Origin: an uncultured Clostridia bacterium
GTDB taxonomy: Bacteria > Bacillota > Clostridia > Oscillospirales > Oscillospiraceae
Reading direction: 5' to 3'
Length of the DNA stretch: 49,660 bases
Assembly: GCA_945875335.1 (NCBI GenBank)
Contig: CAMCKD010000004.1
Coordinates: 1-49,660, forward strand
This document shows, piece by piece, positions 41,272 to 49,617 of the stretch (position 1 is the first letter of the stretch; each line of letters starts with the position of its first letter). The notes under the pieces were generated by a model, which ran no database searches, had not been told where the DNA came from, and saw only the letters and a list, made by a program, of their open reading frames with translations. Position numbers and translations under genes: made by a program.

Positions 41272-41706
41272 ATGGATATGTTCTGCAGCATCCTTCAAAA
41301 CAGGCCAACGGATCTGCCGGAGAAGATGGTGTGTGGATACACGGGCTTTCTCTTCAGAGACAAAAATGGGATGCCGGAAGTGGCCATGCATTGGGAACAC
41401 CGTTTTAACCACGCCGTTCACCGCTACAATGAAATCTTCCGCATTCAGATGCCGAACATCACCCCGCACGTTTGCCGCCACACCTACTGCAGTAACCAGG
41501 CAAGAGCTGGGATGAACCCCAAGACCCTCCAGTATCTTATGGGGCATTCGGAAATCGGTGTGACGATGAACACCTACACCCACCTTGGCCTTGACGATGC
41601 CAAGGATGAGATGATTCGCTTGGAAGAACTGGAGCAGGCAAGGAAAGAGACTGATAAGACAAACGGCGAAAAGCCAATGAAGCAGATTATGTTCAAGGCA
41701 ATTTAA
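41272..41706 (+). pseudogene. Tyrosine recombinase (integrase), C-terminal fragment
   Basis: 144 codons covering only the catalytic C-terminus of a conjugative-transposon-type integrase. Seen are TPHVCRHTYCSNQ (HxxR), LQYLMGHSEIGVTMNTYTHL (second His region and nucleophile Tyr), and a Lys/Glu-rich tail. The family is normally near 400 aa, so the arm-binding and core-binding domains and the first catalytic Arg are missing. No ribosome binding site precedes the ATG. It marks the likely left boundary of the integrated region and cannot be active alone. Confidence 0.75.
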
Positions 41707-41963
41707 TCAGAATACAGCAGTCGCTCATGTCAGGGATGGCATGGGCGATTTTTGTTGAATCGGAGAATTTATCATGGTATTTCCCAAAGAGGTGTGATAG
41801 AATAAATGCAGTATTTGAGAACTAGGAGGCAGTTGGTTTGGATTTGCCACTATATAGCATTAAAAAACCAGGTGTTTATTGTTTGACGAATATGTACCCA
41901 CTTATGTTAGATTTTAGAGTTTAATTGATTGTTGTGAAACCCTAATTCGATGGAGGATTATAT

Positions 41964-42554
41964 ATGTTGTCCTTTATTGCCGGATGCTTATTGGTTATCG
42001 ACGGCATCATTGCGGCTTTGGTTTTTCTGCTTTTTACGTGGGTTGGTCTGGAAACCATTGGATTACTTTTCGGTGCTATCGTTGGACTACCTGTTATCAT
42101 ATGGATTATCAGAAGATGTATCTCTGTTTTCGTATGTAATATCAGAAAATGTATCGAGAAAGGACGAGAACGAAGGTACAAAAATAAATTAAAAAGACAG
42201 GAGGAAGAATACAGAAGAAAAAGGCAACAAGAAGTTAATCGCAGGAACTCATTTTGTGCATTTGAAGATGGCATCACAGAAAAAGAGTTCCGTATAATGG
42301 CTTTTCGAGCAGCAAACCATATTCGGAGGCTTAATGTAGTTGTTGATGCTCCCCGGATAGAAGGAATTGTTGAATCACAAAGTGGAATAAGCACTTGGGC
42401 GTTTCATATTGATTTCAATGATTACGGACATATTACTGGCAATTGGTGGATTACATATTGTGAAAACACAGACTCTAACATACCCAATAGATTTGCTGAC
42501 TTAATGGAAAGTGAAATAAGAAAAGCTTTGCACCCCCTCAGAGGTAATCGTTAA
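41964..42554 (+). CDS. Membrane protein of unknown function
   Basis: A 196-aa protein. Two membrane helices (about 4-26 and 28-50) are followed by a strongly basic Arg/Lys/Glu stretch (ERRYKNKLKRQEEEYRRKRQ) and a soluble domain (about 95-190) with SFCAFEDGITEKEFRIMAFR and HIDFNDYGHITGNWWI. The DNA is clearly more AT-rich than the left side of the window, fitting transferred DNA. GATGGAGG lies 12 nt upstream. Not recognised. Confidence 0.75.
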   Translation: MLSFIAGCLLVIDGIIAALVFLLFTWVGLETIGLLFGAIVGLPVIIWIIRRCISVFVCNIRKCIEKGRERRYKNKLKRQEEEYRRKRQQEVNRRNSFCAFEDGITEKEFRIMAFRAANHIRRLNVVVDAPRIEGIVESQSGISTWAFHIDFNDYGHITGNWWITYCENTDSNIPNRFADLMESEIRKALHPLRGNR

Positions 42555-42571
42555 ATTGTTTCAAAAACTTA

Positions 42572-42600
42572 AGTAGTCTGCACCCCCTAAACAGACTACT
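42572..42600. repeat. Perfect 9-bp inverted repeat after the membrane-protein gene
   Basis: AGTAGTCTG, 11 nt, CAGACTACT, 18 nt past the stop at 42554. No T run follows, so a terminator role is uncertain. TGCACCCCCT occurs both in it and near the gene end (42528). Confidence 0.5.
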
Positions 42601-42748
42601 ACTTGACTACAACTGAGTAGTACACAAGGCTACATTTTGCCCTGATTTGCCTATTCTGTAAATGTCGGTATGATATGTGTACAGAATGAAAAACGCAAAA
42701 AACCTTGCAAAACGGGGCAAATCACGGCATTGAAGGAGGAATTTTCGA

Positions 42749-42796
42749 GTGATAAAGATACTGTTCGTATGCCACGGCAGGATTTACCGGGCATGA
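42749..42796 (+). pseudogene. N-terminal stub of a low-molecular-weight protein tyrosine phosphatase
   Basis: GTG after AAGGAGGA encodes VIKILFVCHGRIYRA and stops. LMW-PTP enzymes start VLFVCxGNxCRS; here the first Cys is kept, but the later CRS became YRA and the gene ends. A translation signal in front of a 15-codon stub suggests recent loss of the rest. The remainder of 42797-42935 shows no gene. Confidence 0.6.
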
Positions 42797-42935
42797 TGAA
42801 AAGTCTCAAATCGTCTTATAAGTCCCGAAAATAAGCGTTTTTTGTGTTTCGCTCTCAATTTTACCAAAGATTTACCAATATTTCTGGAGAGTCAGACTTG
42901 CGAAAATATGGAACCAGAATGAGGAGAAAATCAAA

Positions 42936-43181
42936 ATGAGCGATTTATTAACTTGTGAATTTAATATCGATACTGCCTGTGTGGAGCTTTGCTTCGCTGA
43001 TGGCAGCATGATTTCTATAGACTGCACCGCCGTTGAGAACGAGGTCGCAGACAATATGTACCAGAGGTCAGAGCTTGACTATCTGATATACAATGACCCG
43101 GTAGCCTATGCGAATTTAATTCTCAATGGTGACCCGGAAACATACTTGAAAACCGTTACGGAATACAACCCTTTGGACTGA
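42936..43181 (+). CDS. DUF6061-like small protein
   Basis: An 81-aa acidic soluble protein, common next to mobile elements in Clostridia. It starts MSDLLTCEFNIDTACVELCF and has GSMISIDCTAVENEV, RSELDYLIYNDPVAYANLIL and a final EYNPLD. TGAGGAGAAA precedes the ATG. Function unknown. It lies between the phosphatase stub and the TetR operon and is followed by a GCCGTCTGTGCGGGC stem-like stretch that may end its transcript. Confidence 0.75.
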   Translation: MSDLLTCEFNIDTACVELCFADGSMISIDCTAVENEVADNMYQRSELDYLIYNDPVAYANLILNGDPETYLKTVTEYNPLD

Positions 43182-43280
43182 TTACCAGAGATAAAGCAAG
43201 CCGTCTGTGCGGGCATGAGAAATGCTCGTACAGACGGCTTTTTAGGTGAGTATCTGTTTTCAAATGATAATTTTTATTGC

Positions 43281-43331
43281 TTGACCGATTCGGTTATTGG
43301 TGCTATACTCTAAATAACCGAATCGGTTATT
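43281..43331 (+). promoter_or_regulatory. TetR-operon promoter with two palindromic operators
   Basis: TTGACC, 17 nt, TATACT (43281-43309). Operator 1, ACCGATTCGGT (43284-43294), covers the -35. Operator 2, AATAACCGAATCGGTTATT (43313-43331), is a perfect 19-bp palindrome at the transcription start. The shared core ACCGAWTCGGT supports binding of the TetR protein encoded just downstream to both, blocking its own operon. Confidence 0.88.
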
Positions 43332-43352
43332 ATGTAAAAAGGAGAAAATGAA

Positions 43353-43970
43353 TTGGACAAATTTTTGGCCCTGACCGAAGAAAAGAGAACGGCTATTCTC
43401 AATGCGGCGCTCCAGTGTTTCGGCAAGTTTGGTTATGAAAAAGCCTCAATCAATGATATTGCGGTAGCCGCACACATTTCCAAAGCGTCTGTGTTTCAGT
43501 ATTTCGGCAGTAAAAAGCAGCTCTACATTTACCTACTGGAATACTGCAAGAAAATCATAGAGGGAATATTTGACAAGGAAGCCCTCAATTCCCAAACAGA
43601 TTTGTTCGACAGAATCCTGGCATCCAGCCGCATGGAAATGGAGAGCTTCCAAAACCAGCCCTTTATTTTGCAGTTTATTACCAGCGTCTGGGAGGAAACC
43701 TCTCCGGAAGTAGCCGATGCGCTGGTGATTCTGACCGAGGAAGTCTGCAAATTCAGAAACGATATGGTTCTTCGGGAAGATGATGCGCTGAAGTTCAAAA
43801 ACCCGGAGGATGCCCAGCCGGTCTTTCAAATGCTGCTTCTGATGGCCGAGGGCTATGCGGCCCGGTACCGTGGGGCGGCGGCCTTCGATTTTCAGGCTGT
43901 CATGGAGGATTTTGAGGAGAACATCGCAATTCTGCGGAAAAATTTTTATAAGGAGGAGTATCAAAAATGA
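43353..43970 (+). CDS. TetR-family repressor of the adjacent ABC exporter
   Basis: A 205-aa regulator. The N-terminal HTH (about 10-56) reads KRTAILNAALQCFGKFGYEK then ASINDIAVAAHISKASVFQY, a standard TetR domain; the C-terminal ligand domain is helical. The start is TTG at 43353 with AAGGAG upstream; an ATG at 43348 is out of frame. The stop overlaps the next start (ATGA). Palindromic operators lie in its promoter, so it most likely controls the four-gene operon negatively and is released by the exporter's substrate. Confidence 0.92.
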   Translation: MDKFLALTEEKRTAILNAALQCFGKFGYEKASINDIAVAAHISKASVFQYFGSKKQLYIYLLEYCKKIIEGIFDKEALNSQTDLFDRILASSRMEMESFQNQPFILQFITSVWEETSPEVADALVILTEEVCKFRNDMVLREDDALKFKNPEDAQPVFQMLLLMAEGYAARYRGAAAFDFQAVMEDFEENIAILRKNFYKEEYQK

Positions 43971-44854
43971 GTGAGCAAGCAATCGTCTTAAACCAGCTGA
44001 CCAAGCACTATGGAACCCATCGGGGGATCAACGACCTCAGTTTCTCGGTGAATGAGGGCGAGTTTTTCGGCTTCATTGGCCCCAACGGTGCAGGAAAATC
44101 CACCACCATCCGCACGCTGATGGGCCTGATCCATCCCAGCGGCGGCAACGCCTCTATTTTCGGCCTGGACTGTCAGACCAAGGCCAGTGTCATTGCCAGA
44201 GATGTGGGCTACCTTCCCAGCGAGAACAGCTATTATGAAAACATGAAGGTGCGGGACCTGCTGCAATACACCGCTGACCTGTACGGCATGGACTGCGAAA
44301 CGAAAATGTATGAGCTTTCTGAGCGCCTTAATCTGGATCTGACCCGGAAAATCGCAGACCTGTCTCTGGGTAACAAGAAAAAGGTGGGGATTGTGTCTGC
44401 CATCATGACCTCGCCCAAGCTGCTGATTATGGACGAGCCCACCAGCGGCTTAGACCCGCTGATCCAGCAGGCCTTCTACGATATTCTGAAGGAGGAGAAC
44501 AGCCGGGGAACCACCATTTTCTTCTCATCCCATGTCCTCAGCGAAGTACAGAAGCTGTGTGACCGGGTGGCAATCTTAAAAGAAGGCAAACTCGTGGGCA
44601 TTCAGTCCATCAAAGAGCTTCGGGAAAGCGGCTATAAAAAGGTCAGCCTCACCGCCAAAACAACCATTCCCCGTGACTTCTGGGGCTTGCCCGGCATTGC
44701 CAACTACACCGAGAGTCCTGACAAGACCTCTGTTTCCTTTATGTATAACGGCAATATCACAGCGATCATCGACAAGCTTCACCTGCTGCATTTGGACGAT
44801 GTGCTTTTGGAAGAGCCCTCTTTGGAGGAAATCTTCATGCACTACTATGCGTAA
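43967..44854 (+). CDS. ABC transporter ATP-binding protein
   Basis: A 295-aa ATPase of the multidrug/antibiotic export group. Walker A GPNGAGKSTTIRTLMG (about 38-53), Q-loop region near LPSENSYYENM, signature DLSLGNKKKVGIVSA, Walker B LLIMDEPTSGLDP and the switch His in FFSSHVLSE are all present. AAGGAGG lies within the end of the TetR gene, and the start overlaps its stop. It energises the two permeases that follow. No peptidase C39 domain is present, so it is not a double-glycine peptide exporter. Confidence 0.94.
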   Translation: MSEQAIVLNQLTKHYGTHRGINDLSFSVNEGEFFGFIGPNGAGKSTTIRTLMGLIHPSGGNASIFGLDCQTKASVIARDVGYLPSENSYYENMKVRDLLQYTADLYGMDCETKMYELSERLNLDLTRKIADLSLGNKKKVGIVSAIMTSPKLLIMDEPTSGLDPLIQQAFYDILKEENSRGTTIFFSSHVLSEVQKLCDRVAILKEGKLVGIQSIKELRESGYKKVSLTAKTTIPRDFWGLPGIANYTESPDKTSVSFMYNGNITAIIDKLHLLHLDDVLLEEPSLEEIFMHYYA

Positions 44855-44867
44855 GGAGGTGTCAGGC

Positions 44868-45662
44868 ATGGTCATTTTGAAATATGAACTGAAAAGACAT
44901 CGAACCTATATCCTGGGCTGGGCTATCGCCTTGGCACTGTGTATTTTTTTGATGACGCCGACTTATTACAGCTTTCTGGATGCTGCCTCCGTGGAACTCT
45001 TTGAAACCATGGGCACCACGGACTTTTACAGGAGTGTCGGCGTATCGATGGAATACCTAACCTCTCCGCTGGGCATTTATGGGTTCCTGACCAGCTTTTT
45101 CATGATTGCCTCCGGCATTTTTGGGATGCACTTCGGCATTTCCATTCACACCAGAGAATGTACGGAAGGAACCTCGGAATATCTGTTTACAAAGCCCTTT
45201 CCCCGGAAAGCAATTTATTGGGCAAAGGCATTGACCGTGTTTGTCGGCGTGGCAATCGTTGGTGCGGCGTATCTGCTGGCTTCCCTTTTCGCCATGGCAA
45301 TATTCCGTTCCGGAACTCCCTGGGGAGAGTTTTTCCTGATTGCCCTGTCCCTGACCCTTGTTACGCTGTTCTTCGCTGCAATGGGTCTGATGGTGGGAGT
45401 TTTGTTTTCCCGCAACCGCAGTCCGCTGCTGACTGCCGGTTTGGTTGTGTTCGTTGAGTATTGCATTACCAGCTTCTCCAACATCGTCAGTAACCGGGCT
45501 ATCAGTTTTCTGTCTCCCTACTCGTTCTTCGGAGCCGCCGAGATCTCCAAAGCCGGCTTCTATGACCTCCGGTATCTTGGGTGGTGCGTGCTGCTGTTTG
45601 CCTTGTTTTTGGTGCTTTCTTACGGTGTCTTTCTGAAAAAAGACATTCAGTTCCGCAGCTAA
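44868..45662 (+). CDS. ABC-2 type permease, first subunit
   Basis: A 264-aa membrane protein with six hydrophobic segments. The start at 44868 (MVILKYELKRHRTYILGWAI) follows AAGGAGGT, 13 nt after the ATPase stop; the longer open frame overlaps that gene. It shares the cytoplasmic motif TSEYLFTKPFPRKAIYWAK with the next gene, so the two permeases are paralogs and likely form a heterodimer. Confidence 0.9.
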   Translation: MVILKYELKRHRTYILGWAIALALCIFLMTPTYYSFLDAASVELFETMGTTDFYRSVGVSMEYLTSPLGIYGFLTSFFMIASGIFGMHFGISIHTRECTEGTSEYLFTKPFPRKAIYWAKALTVFVGVAIVGAAYLLASLFAMAIFRSGTPWGEFFLIALSLTLVTLFFAAMGLMVGVLFSRNRSPLLTAGLVVFVEYCITSFSNIVSNRAISFLSPYSFFGAAEISKAGFYDLRYLGWCVLLFALFLVLSYGVFLKKDIQFRS

Positions 45663-45674
45663 GGAGGTGTGAAC

Positions 45675-46460
45675 ATGAAAATATTGATTAAAAATGAGTT
45701 TCGTCAAACCAGAAGACTTTTGCTGATCTGGCTGGGAATCATGCTGCTTCTGTGCGGTTTCTGCTATTTTGAGCTTCTGTCCCTACAGGACAGTCTGGAT
45801 GAAATGGCCGCGATGGTCAGCCAATTTCCGAGACTGATCATGATTATGTTCGGAGTCAAAGGCGACTTGACGACATCCACCGGCTGGTATGTGTGCATCT
45901 ATTTCTGGGAGGGACTGCTGGCGTTTCCCTATGCCATGTCTTTGGGACTGTCCTGTGTGGCAAAGGAAAAGAAATTCGGAACATCGGAATACCTGTTCAC
46001 AAAGCCTGTGAAGCGGAAAACCATTGTTCTGGCGAAGGTGATCGTCTCGGCAGTGAACCTGCTGGTGTTCGCCCTGTTCAGTGGCGTGTGCAATTATTTC
46101 ACAATTGTTCTTCCTTTGGGTGGTCTGGATCAGCCGGGAGCGGTGCTTTCCACAACGATGGGAATGTTCTTTACCCAGATCCTCTTTTTTGCCCTGGGGC
46201 TGCTGTTTGCCAGCGTGCTCCTGTCCTATAGGGCTGCGGTGCGGACAGGAACAATTTCCATGCTGGCTGCCTATGCGTTGGCCTTTACTGCCGAGTACAC
46301 AGGTAATCATTTTCTGGACTTTCTGACCCCATTGCGTTATTTTGATGTGTACGAGGTAGCACTGCACGGTTTCCACCTTCCCTATATCTTCTTAACAATC
46401 GTTGTGGCAGGCATTTGTGTCGCAGCTGCCCTGAAACAATGGAAACGGCGGGAATTGTGA
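45675..46460 (+). CDS. ABC-2 type permease, second subunit
   Basis: A 261-aa membrane protein with six segments. It has GTSEYLFTKPVKRKTIVLAK, the counterpart of the motif in the first permease. ATG at 45675 follows AAGGAGGTG; a GTG two codons earlier is also possible. It lies 12 nt after the first permease and ends the TetR-controlled operon. The transported compound cannot be told from sequence. Confidence 0.9.
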   Translation: MKILIKNEFRQTRRLLLIWLGIMLLLCGFCYFELLSLQDSLDEMAAMVSQFPRLIMIMFGVKGDLTTSTGWYVCIYFWEGLLAFPYAMSLGLSCVAKEKKFGTSEYLFTKPVKRKTIVLAKVIVSAVNLLVFALFSGVCNYFTIVLPLGGLDQPGAVLSTTMGMFFTQILFFALGLLFASVLLSYRAAVRTGTISMLAAYALAFTAEYTGNHFLDFLTPLRYFDVYEVALHGFHLPYIFLTIVVAGICVAAALKQWKRREL

Positions 46461-46518
46461 TTTTACATGAATCGTGTATCTTGAAAAAGGCAGCTAACGA
46501 TATATGGAGGAAATATTT

Positions 46519-46881
46519 ATGTTACGACCAAAAGAAGTAGTATGTAAATGGGTAGATGCGTTCAATAATCACGATGTAGAAGCAATCGTGAGCTTGTACC
46601 ATGATAACGCAACCAACCATCAAGTGACAAATGATCCCGTGATTGGGATAGATGCAATCCGAGAAATGTTTACAACAGAATTTGCCACTGCCGATATGAC
46701 TGCCATTGTAGAGAACATCTTTGAAGATGGACAGTGGGCGATTTTAGAATGGAAGGATCCTCTGGGACTGCGGGGATGCGGCTTCTTCCATGTTGTAAAT
46801 GGTAAAATTCTGTTCCAGAGAGGATATTGGGATAAGCTGTCCTTTTTGAAGCAGCATAATTTACCTATTGAATCGTTGTGA
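46519..46881 (+). CDS. SnoaL-like / NTF2-fold protein
   Basis: A 120-aa protein with the family start VVCKWVDAFNNHDVEAIVSL then YHDNATNHQV and a C-terminal GCGFFHVVNGKILFQRGYWD. Members act as small isomerases, hydrolases or ligand binders, and function is not predictable from sequence. ATG at 46519 is preferred because GGAGG lies 9 nt before it; an ATG at 46504 precedes that site. It may be co-transcribed with the kinase-like gene that follows after 38 nt. Confidence 0.8.
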   Translation: MLRPKEVVCKWVDAFNNHDVEAIVSLYHDNATNHQVTNDPVIGIDAIREMFTTEFATADMTAIVENIFEDGQWAILEWKDPLGLRGCGFFHVVNGKILFQRGYWDKLSFLKQHNLPIESL

Positions 46882-46919
46882 AAAAGTGAACAAAGCACGA
46901 AGTTGAAGGGATCAGTAAA

Positions 46920-47465
46920 ATGGAGCGAGGAAGAATTATCGTAATTACAGGCCCTCCGGGAACTGGAAAATCGACAGTATCAGCTATTGTTGCGAAGGAA
47001 TCCTGTATGGAAAAATCAGTGCATATGCATACCGATGATTTTTACCATTACCTGAGCAAAGGGGCAATATTGCCGCATTTGCCGGAATCCAATGAGCAAA
47101 ACCTGATTGTGATCGAGGCCTTTTTAGAAGCCGCAAAGCGTTATGCCCGTGGTGGATATGATGTAATCGTGGATGGAATTATCGGCCCGTGGTTTTTGCA
47201 GCCTTGGTTAAATATCGTTCACGAAGGCTATGAAGTACATTATATCATTTTGAGAGCAAGCAAGGAGGAAACCCTGAACCGGGCGACTGGACGTTTGAAA
47301 TTGGATAGCGAAACAAATACTGAATTGGTAGAAGTGATGTGGGAGCAATTCCATCATCTTGGAGTATATGAGCGGAATGCTATAGACACAACAAATGATT
47401 CGATTCAGGATACAGTTTCCGCAATAAACGAGAAAATTTCAAATAAAACAGCGTTGTTATTGTAA
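46920..47465 (+). CDS. P-loop kinase-like protein
   Basis: A 181-aa AAA/kinase-fold protein. Walker A GPPGTGKSTVSAIVAKE (about 12-20 for the loop), an acidic HTDDFYHYL region as in small-molecule and zeta-toxin-like kinases, VIVDGIIGPWF as a Walker B-like strand, and a lid with RATGRLK. Similar proteins phosphorylate antibiotics or metabolites. The substrate is unknown; resistance cargo is possible in this mobile region. Ends just before a terminator. Confidence 0.8.
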   Translation: MERGRIIVITGPPGTGKSTVSAIVAKESCMEKSVHMHTDDFYHYLSKGAILPHLPESNEQNLIVIEAFLEAAKRYARGGYDVIVDGIIGPWFLQPWLNIVHEGYEVHYIILRASKEETLNRATGRLKLDSETNTELVEVMWEQFHHLGVYERNAIDTTNDSIQDTVSAINEKISNKTALLL

Positions 47466-47484
47466 CGGAATACCACCAGCGAAA

Positions 47485-47530
47485 AACCGCTGCTACATGG
47501 AATTAAAACCATGCGGCAGCGGCTTTTTTA
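47485..47530. terminator. Terminator between converging genes
   Basis: CCGCTGC, ACATGG, loop, CCATG, GCAGCGG then CTTTTTTA. It ends the plus-strand kinase-like gene. The XRE gene on the other strand stops at its edge. Confidence 0.88.
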
Positions 47531-48349
47531 TTTCCGGGCTTTATTCTTATGACTTGGGAAACTCTTTAACAACTTAGATTTCTTAAATATTCTCTTCATG
47601 GTGTCATGCTCGTCATCAAGAAGCTTATCGTAGTCAATTTGCAGTTCTTCGCAGAAGTAACGCCAGAATTCTTCAATCGGATTACTCTTATATTTCATGG
47701 ACTGCAAAAGACGCTGCATCTTTTTATCGTTGGAAGCAGGTCTTTCAATGGGAGCAGATTCCGTGGCGTTTTGGTGGTTCTCACGGATGCTGCGAATGAC
47801 CCGATCCAGATCGCCGTGGATGTTATGGAAGAAGTATTCCTCTTCGTCGATGCGGGCAGCGTCCAGAACCTGAACATACAGGTCGTTGCTCTCTGGGTTA
47901 TGTTGTTGCACAATTTGGAGCCGAACCGCATTCAGCCAGTCGTTCATATTCTTAATCTGCATGGTGGCGATGCCGTCCACATAGATTTCGGTGTCGGTCA
48001 TCAGCTTTAGAAAATCCGGGTGCTTTATCATCTCGCAGAGCAGACGGTTGTTGAGTCTGCCGCTTTTTAGAATATCCAAGGTTTCATCGTCCAGATGAAG
48101 CTCCGATATATCGTGATTCTGAACTTCACGGGATTCGGTGAGTCCCAGCAGCCAGTCGGTAGAAACATGGTAGTATTCGGCAAGGATCACCAGATTTGTA
48201 TGACTGATGTCTTTGTAATCATCGCTTTCATAGCTGCCCAGAGTGGATGAAGCGATTCCGGTTTCATCTGCAAGCTGTTTCAGCGTGAATCCTTTTTCCA
48301 CAACTCGCAAATCTTTTAGTTTTTCTTGTATTGATAAGCCTTTTTTCAT
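47528..48349 (-). CDS. XRE-family transcriptional regulator
   Basis: A 273-aa regulator. The N-terminal helix-turn-helix (about 8-70) has FTLKQLADETGIASSTLGSY and NLVILAEYYHVSTDWLLGL, typical of Cro/CI-type regulators in conjugative elements. The long C-terminal part is helical and charged, with DEEEYFFHNIHGDLDRVIRS. The start at 48349 follows AAGGAG; an open frame further upstream lacks a site. A TATAAT lies at 48393-48398 on the minus strand with no good -35. It is divergent from the replication/mobilisation genes, the usual place of an element-control gene. Confidence 0.88.
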   Translation of the reverse strand: MKKGLSIQEKLKDLRVVEKGFTLKQLADETGIASSTLGSYESDDYKDISHTNLVILAEYYHVSTDWLLGLTESREVQNHDISELHLDDETLDILKSGRLNNRLLCEMIKHPDFLKLMTDTEIYVDGIATMQIKNMNDWLNAVRLQIVQQHNPESNDLYVQVLDAARIDEEEYFFHNIHGDLDRVIRSIRENHQNATESAPIERPASNDKKMQRLLQSMKYKSNPIEEFWRYFCEELQIDYDKLLDDEHDTMKRIFKKSKLLKSFPSHKNKARK

Positions 48350-48554
48350 GGCAAAATCTCCTTCCTGCGGCTGCATTTCTGCCGCTGTTTTCATTATATC
48401 ATGCCTTGTCCACAATCGTGGAAATTTTTGCTTTTTAGCAGAAAATCCTACTTTGCGGATATCCGGCACGGGGGTCAAAAATGTTCCATAATGTAGTCAG
48501 TTCATCGATGGATTATTCCAATCGAATGACCGTCCTGATGGGATATGCTTCCCG

Positions 48555-48725
48555 GTGAAGCAGCGCAGTGACTATCGGCAGGAACATGGAGGAACCCTGA
48601 TCGATACGAGCGTGCCAACGGAAGCAAAACGCCGCAGAGAAACTGGGGCAGGAACGACATCAGGGAAGCACGGCGAACTGACACAAAAAATGATACCGAA
48701 ACACGACAAACTGACAGGGGGATAG
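48555..48725 (+). CDS. Possible 56-aa basic peptide in the element control region
   Basis: GTG at 48555 opens VKQRSDYRQEHGGTLIDTSV and continues Arg/Lys-rich to a TAG. There is no clear ribosome binding site, and the frame is open upstream, so it could be the 3' remnant of a longer gene. Otherwise 48350-48828 holds the XRE promoter and the inverted repeat at 48711. Confidence 0.25.
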   Translation: MKQRSDYRQEHGGTLIDTSVPTEAKRRRETGAGTTSGKHGELTQKMIPKHDKLTGG

Positions 48726-48738
48726 TCTACCCTGTCAG
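48711..48738. repeat. Inverted repeat CTGACAGGG/CCCTGTCAG
   Basis: Perfect 9-bp arms separated by 10 nt, 90 nt before the small cysteine-containing gene. It may be a regulator site or attenuator of the element; no T run follows directly, though a TTCGGGGATTTTTGC stretch lies just after. Confidence 0.55.
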
Positions 48739-48828
48739 CAATCCTTCGGGGATTTTTGCGCCTCTCCAAGGCGGTGTTTTGGCTAAAAATCGCCCCGAAA
48801 CCATACACAAAATCGGGAGGATACCATT

Positions 48829-49017
48829 GTGCCGAGAATGAGCCAAAAGAGGAAATTGGAACTGTCCTTTTTCCTGAATGACCGGGGGCGTGTCAGCTAC
48901 AACAATCTGTGCCGGAAGTGCCAGCATGAATGCAGGCAGAGTTTCCGGGCAGTTGTGGTTGACTGCCCTCGTTATTTATCCAAACGAGCGAAGAAAAAGG
49001 AGAACCCAACCAAATGA
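48829..49017 (+). CDS. Small cysteine-containing protein of conjugative elements
   Basis: A 62-aa basic protein. GTG start after GGGAGG. It has NNLCRKCQHECRQSFRAVVV then DCPRYL: four Cys and a His that may bind zinc. I recognise the type as a frequent neighbour of the replication-initiator gene in Tn1549-like elements. Function unknown. Its stop overlaps the next start by 4 nt (ATGA), so the two are coupled. Confidence 0.75.
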   Translation: MPRMSQKRKLELSFFLNDRGRVSYNNLCRKCQHECRQSFRAVVVDCPRYLSKRAKKKENPTK

Positions 49018-49355
49018 ATTTTGAATTTATGACGATAGACACACCGCTGCCGCCATGTATGCCCTTTCCCAGAGCGTTGCTGGGATTCCCGGTCAGCAGC
49101 ACTGCTAAGGTCATGTACTGCCGGATGCTGGATGCCATGCTTTCAGATGGACAAGAGGACGAGAACGGCATCCTGTTTGTCTGTTTCCCTGTGACTGCAA
49201 TAGCTGCCGCTCTGTCCAGAAGTTCCATGACGGTGAAGCGTTCTTTGAACGAGCTGGAAACCGCAGGACTTATCATGCGGGTGCGCCGGGGCGTTGGAGA
49301 ACCGAACAGGATTTATGTGCTGATTCCGAGAGAGGACGAAGATGTTTCCTCCTGA
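49014..49355 (+). CDS. Replication-initiator-A-like winged-helix protein
   Basis: A 113-aa protein. MPFPRALLGFPVSSTAKVMY, then FPVTAIAAALSRSSMTVKRS and LNELETAGLIMRVRRGVGEP form the winged helix at the N-terminus of RepA-like initiators of Firmicutes conjugative elements. Full initiators are longer; this short form is common in Tn1549-like transposons. Coupled to the preceding small gene. It supports reading the right end of the window as an integrative conjugative element that continues beyond it. Confidence 0.78.
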   Translation: MNFEFMTIDTPLPPCMPFPRALLGFPVSSTAKVMYCRMLDAMLSDGQEDENGILFVCFPVTAIAAALSRSSMTVKRSLNELETAGLIMRVRRGVGEPNRIYVLIPREDEDVSS

Positions 49356-49420
49356 GTTCGCTTGAAAGCTCTCAACGCTGTTGAGAGAAAATCGAATGTG
49401 ACCGCCAAGGTCAGATGAGA

Positions 49421-49470
49421 AGCCGCTGTCAGTTTATGCGTGAATGCAAAATCCGGCAGCGGCTATTTTT
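49421..49470 (+). terminator. Terminator after the initiator-like gene
   Basis: AGCCGCTG, long loop, CAGCGGCT then ATTTTTC, 65 nt after the stop at 49355. Confidence 0.75.
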
Positions 49471-49617
49471 CGGAAGTCCCTTGGGGAGTTGCGAAAAAGC
49501 CGAAGAAGCTGAAAGGAGCCATGGAGGAAATAGCGAGGTTCAGGTTTTTCGGGCAGGAGTACAGAGGGCGCAGCCCTTTGTGCATGGGTACAGGGAATGC
49601 AATACCCCTGTGCAGGT

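Noticed and set aside
41838..41924. A 28-codon frame (TTG start) reading MDLPLYSIKKPGVYCLTN
   Set aside because: AGGAGG lies upstream and the sequence vaguely recalls the start of GIY-YIG proteins, but it is too short and lacks the catalytic residues.
43967..46460. Exporter for the double-glycine peptides
   Set aside because: The ATPase has no N-terminal C39 peptidase and the permeases are ABC-2 type under a local TetR, so it is a drug-type exporter.
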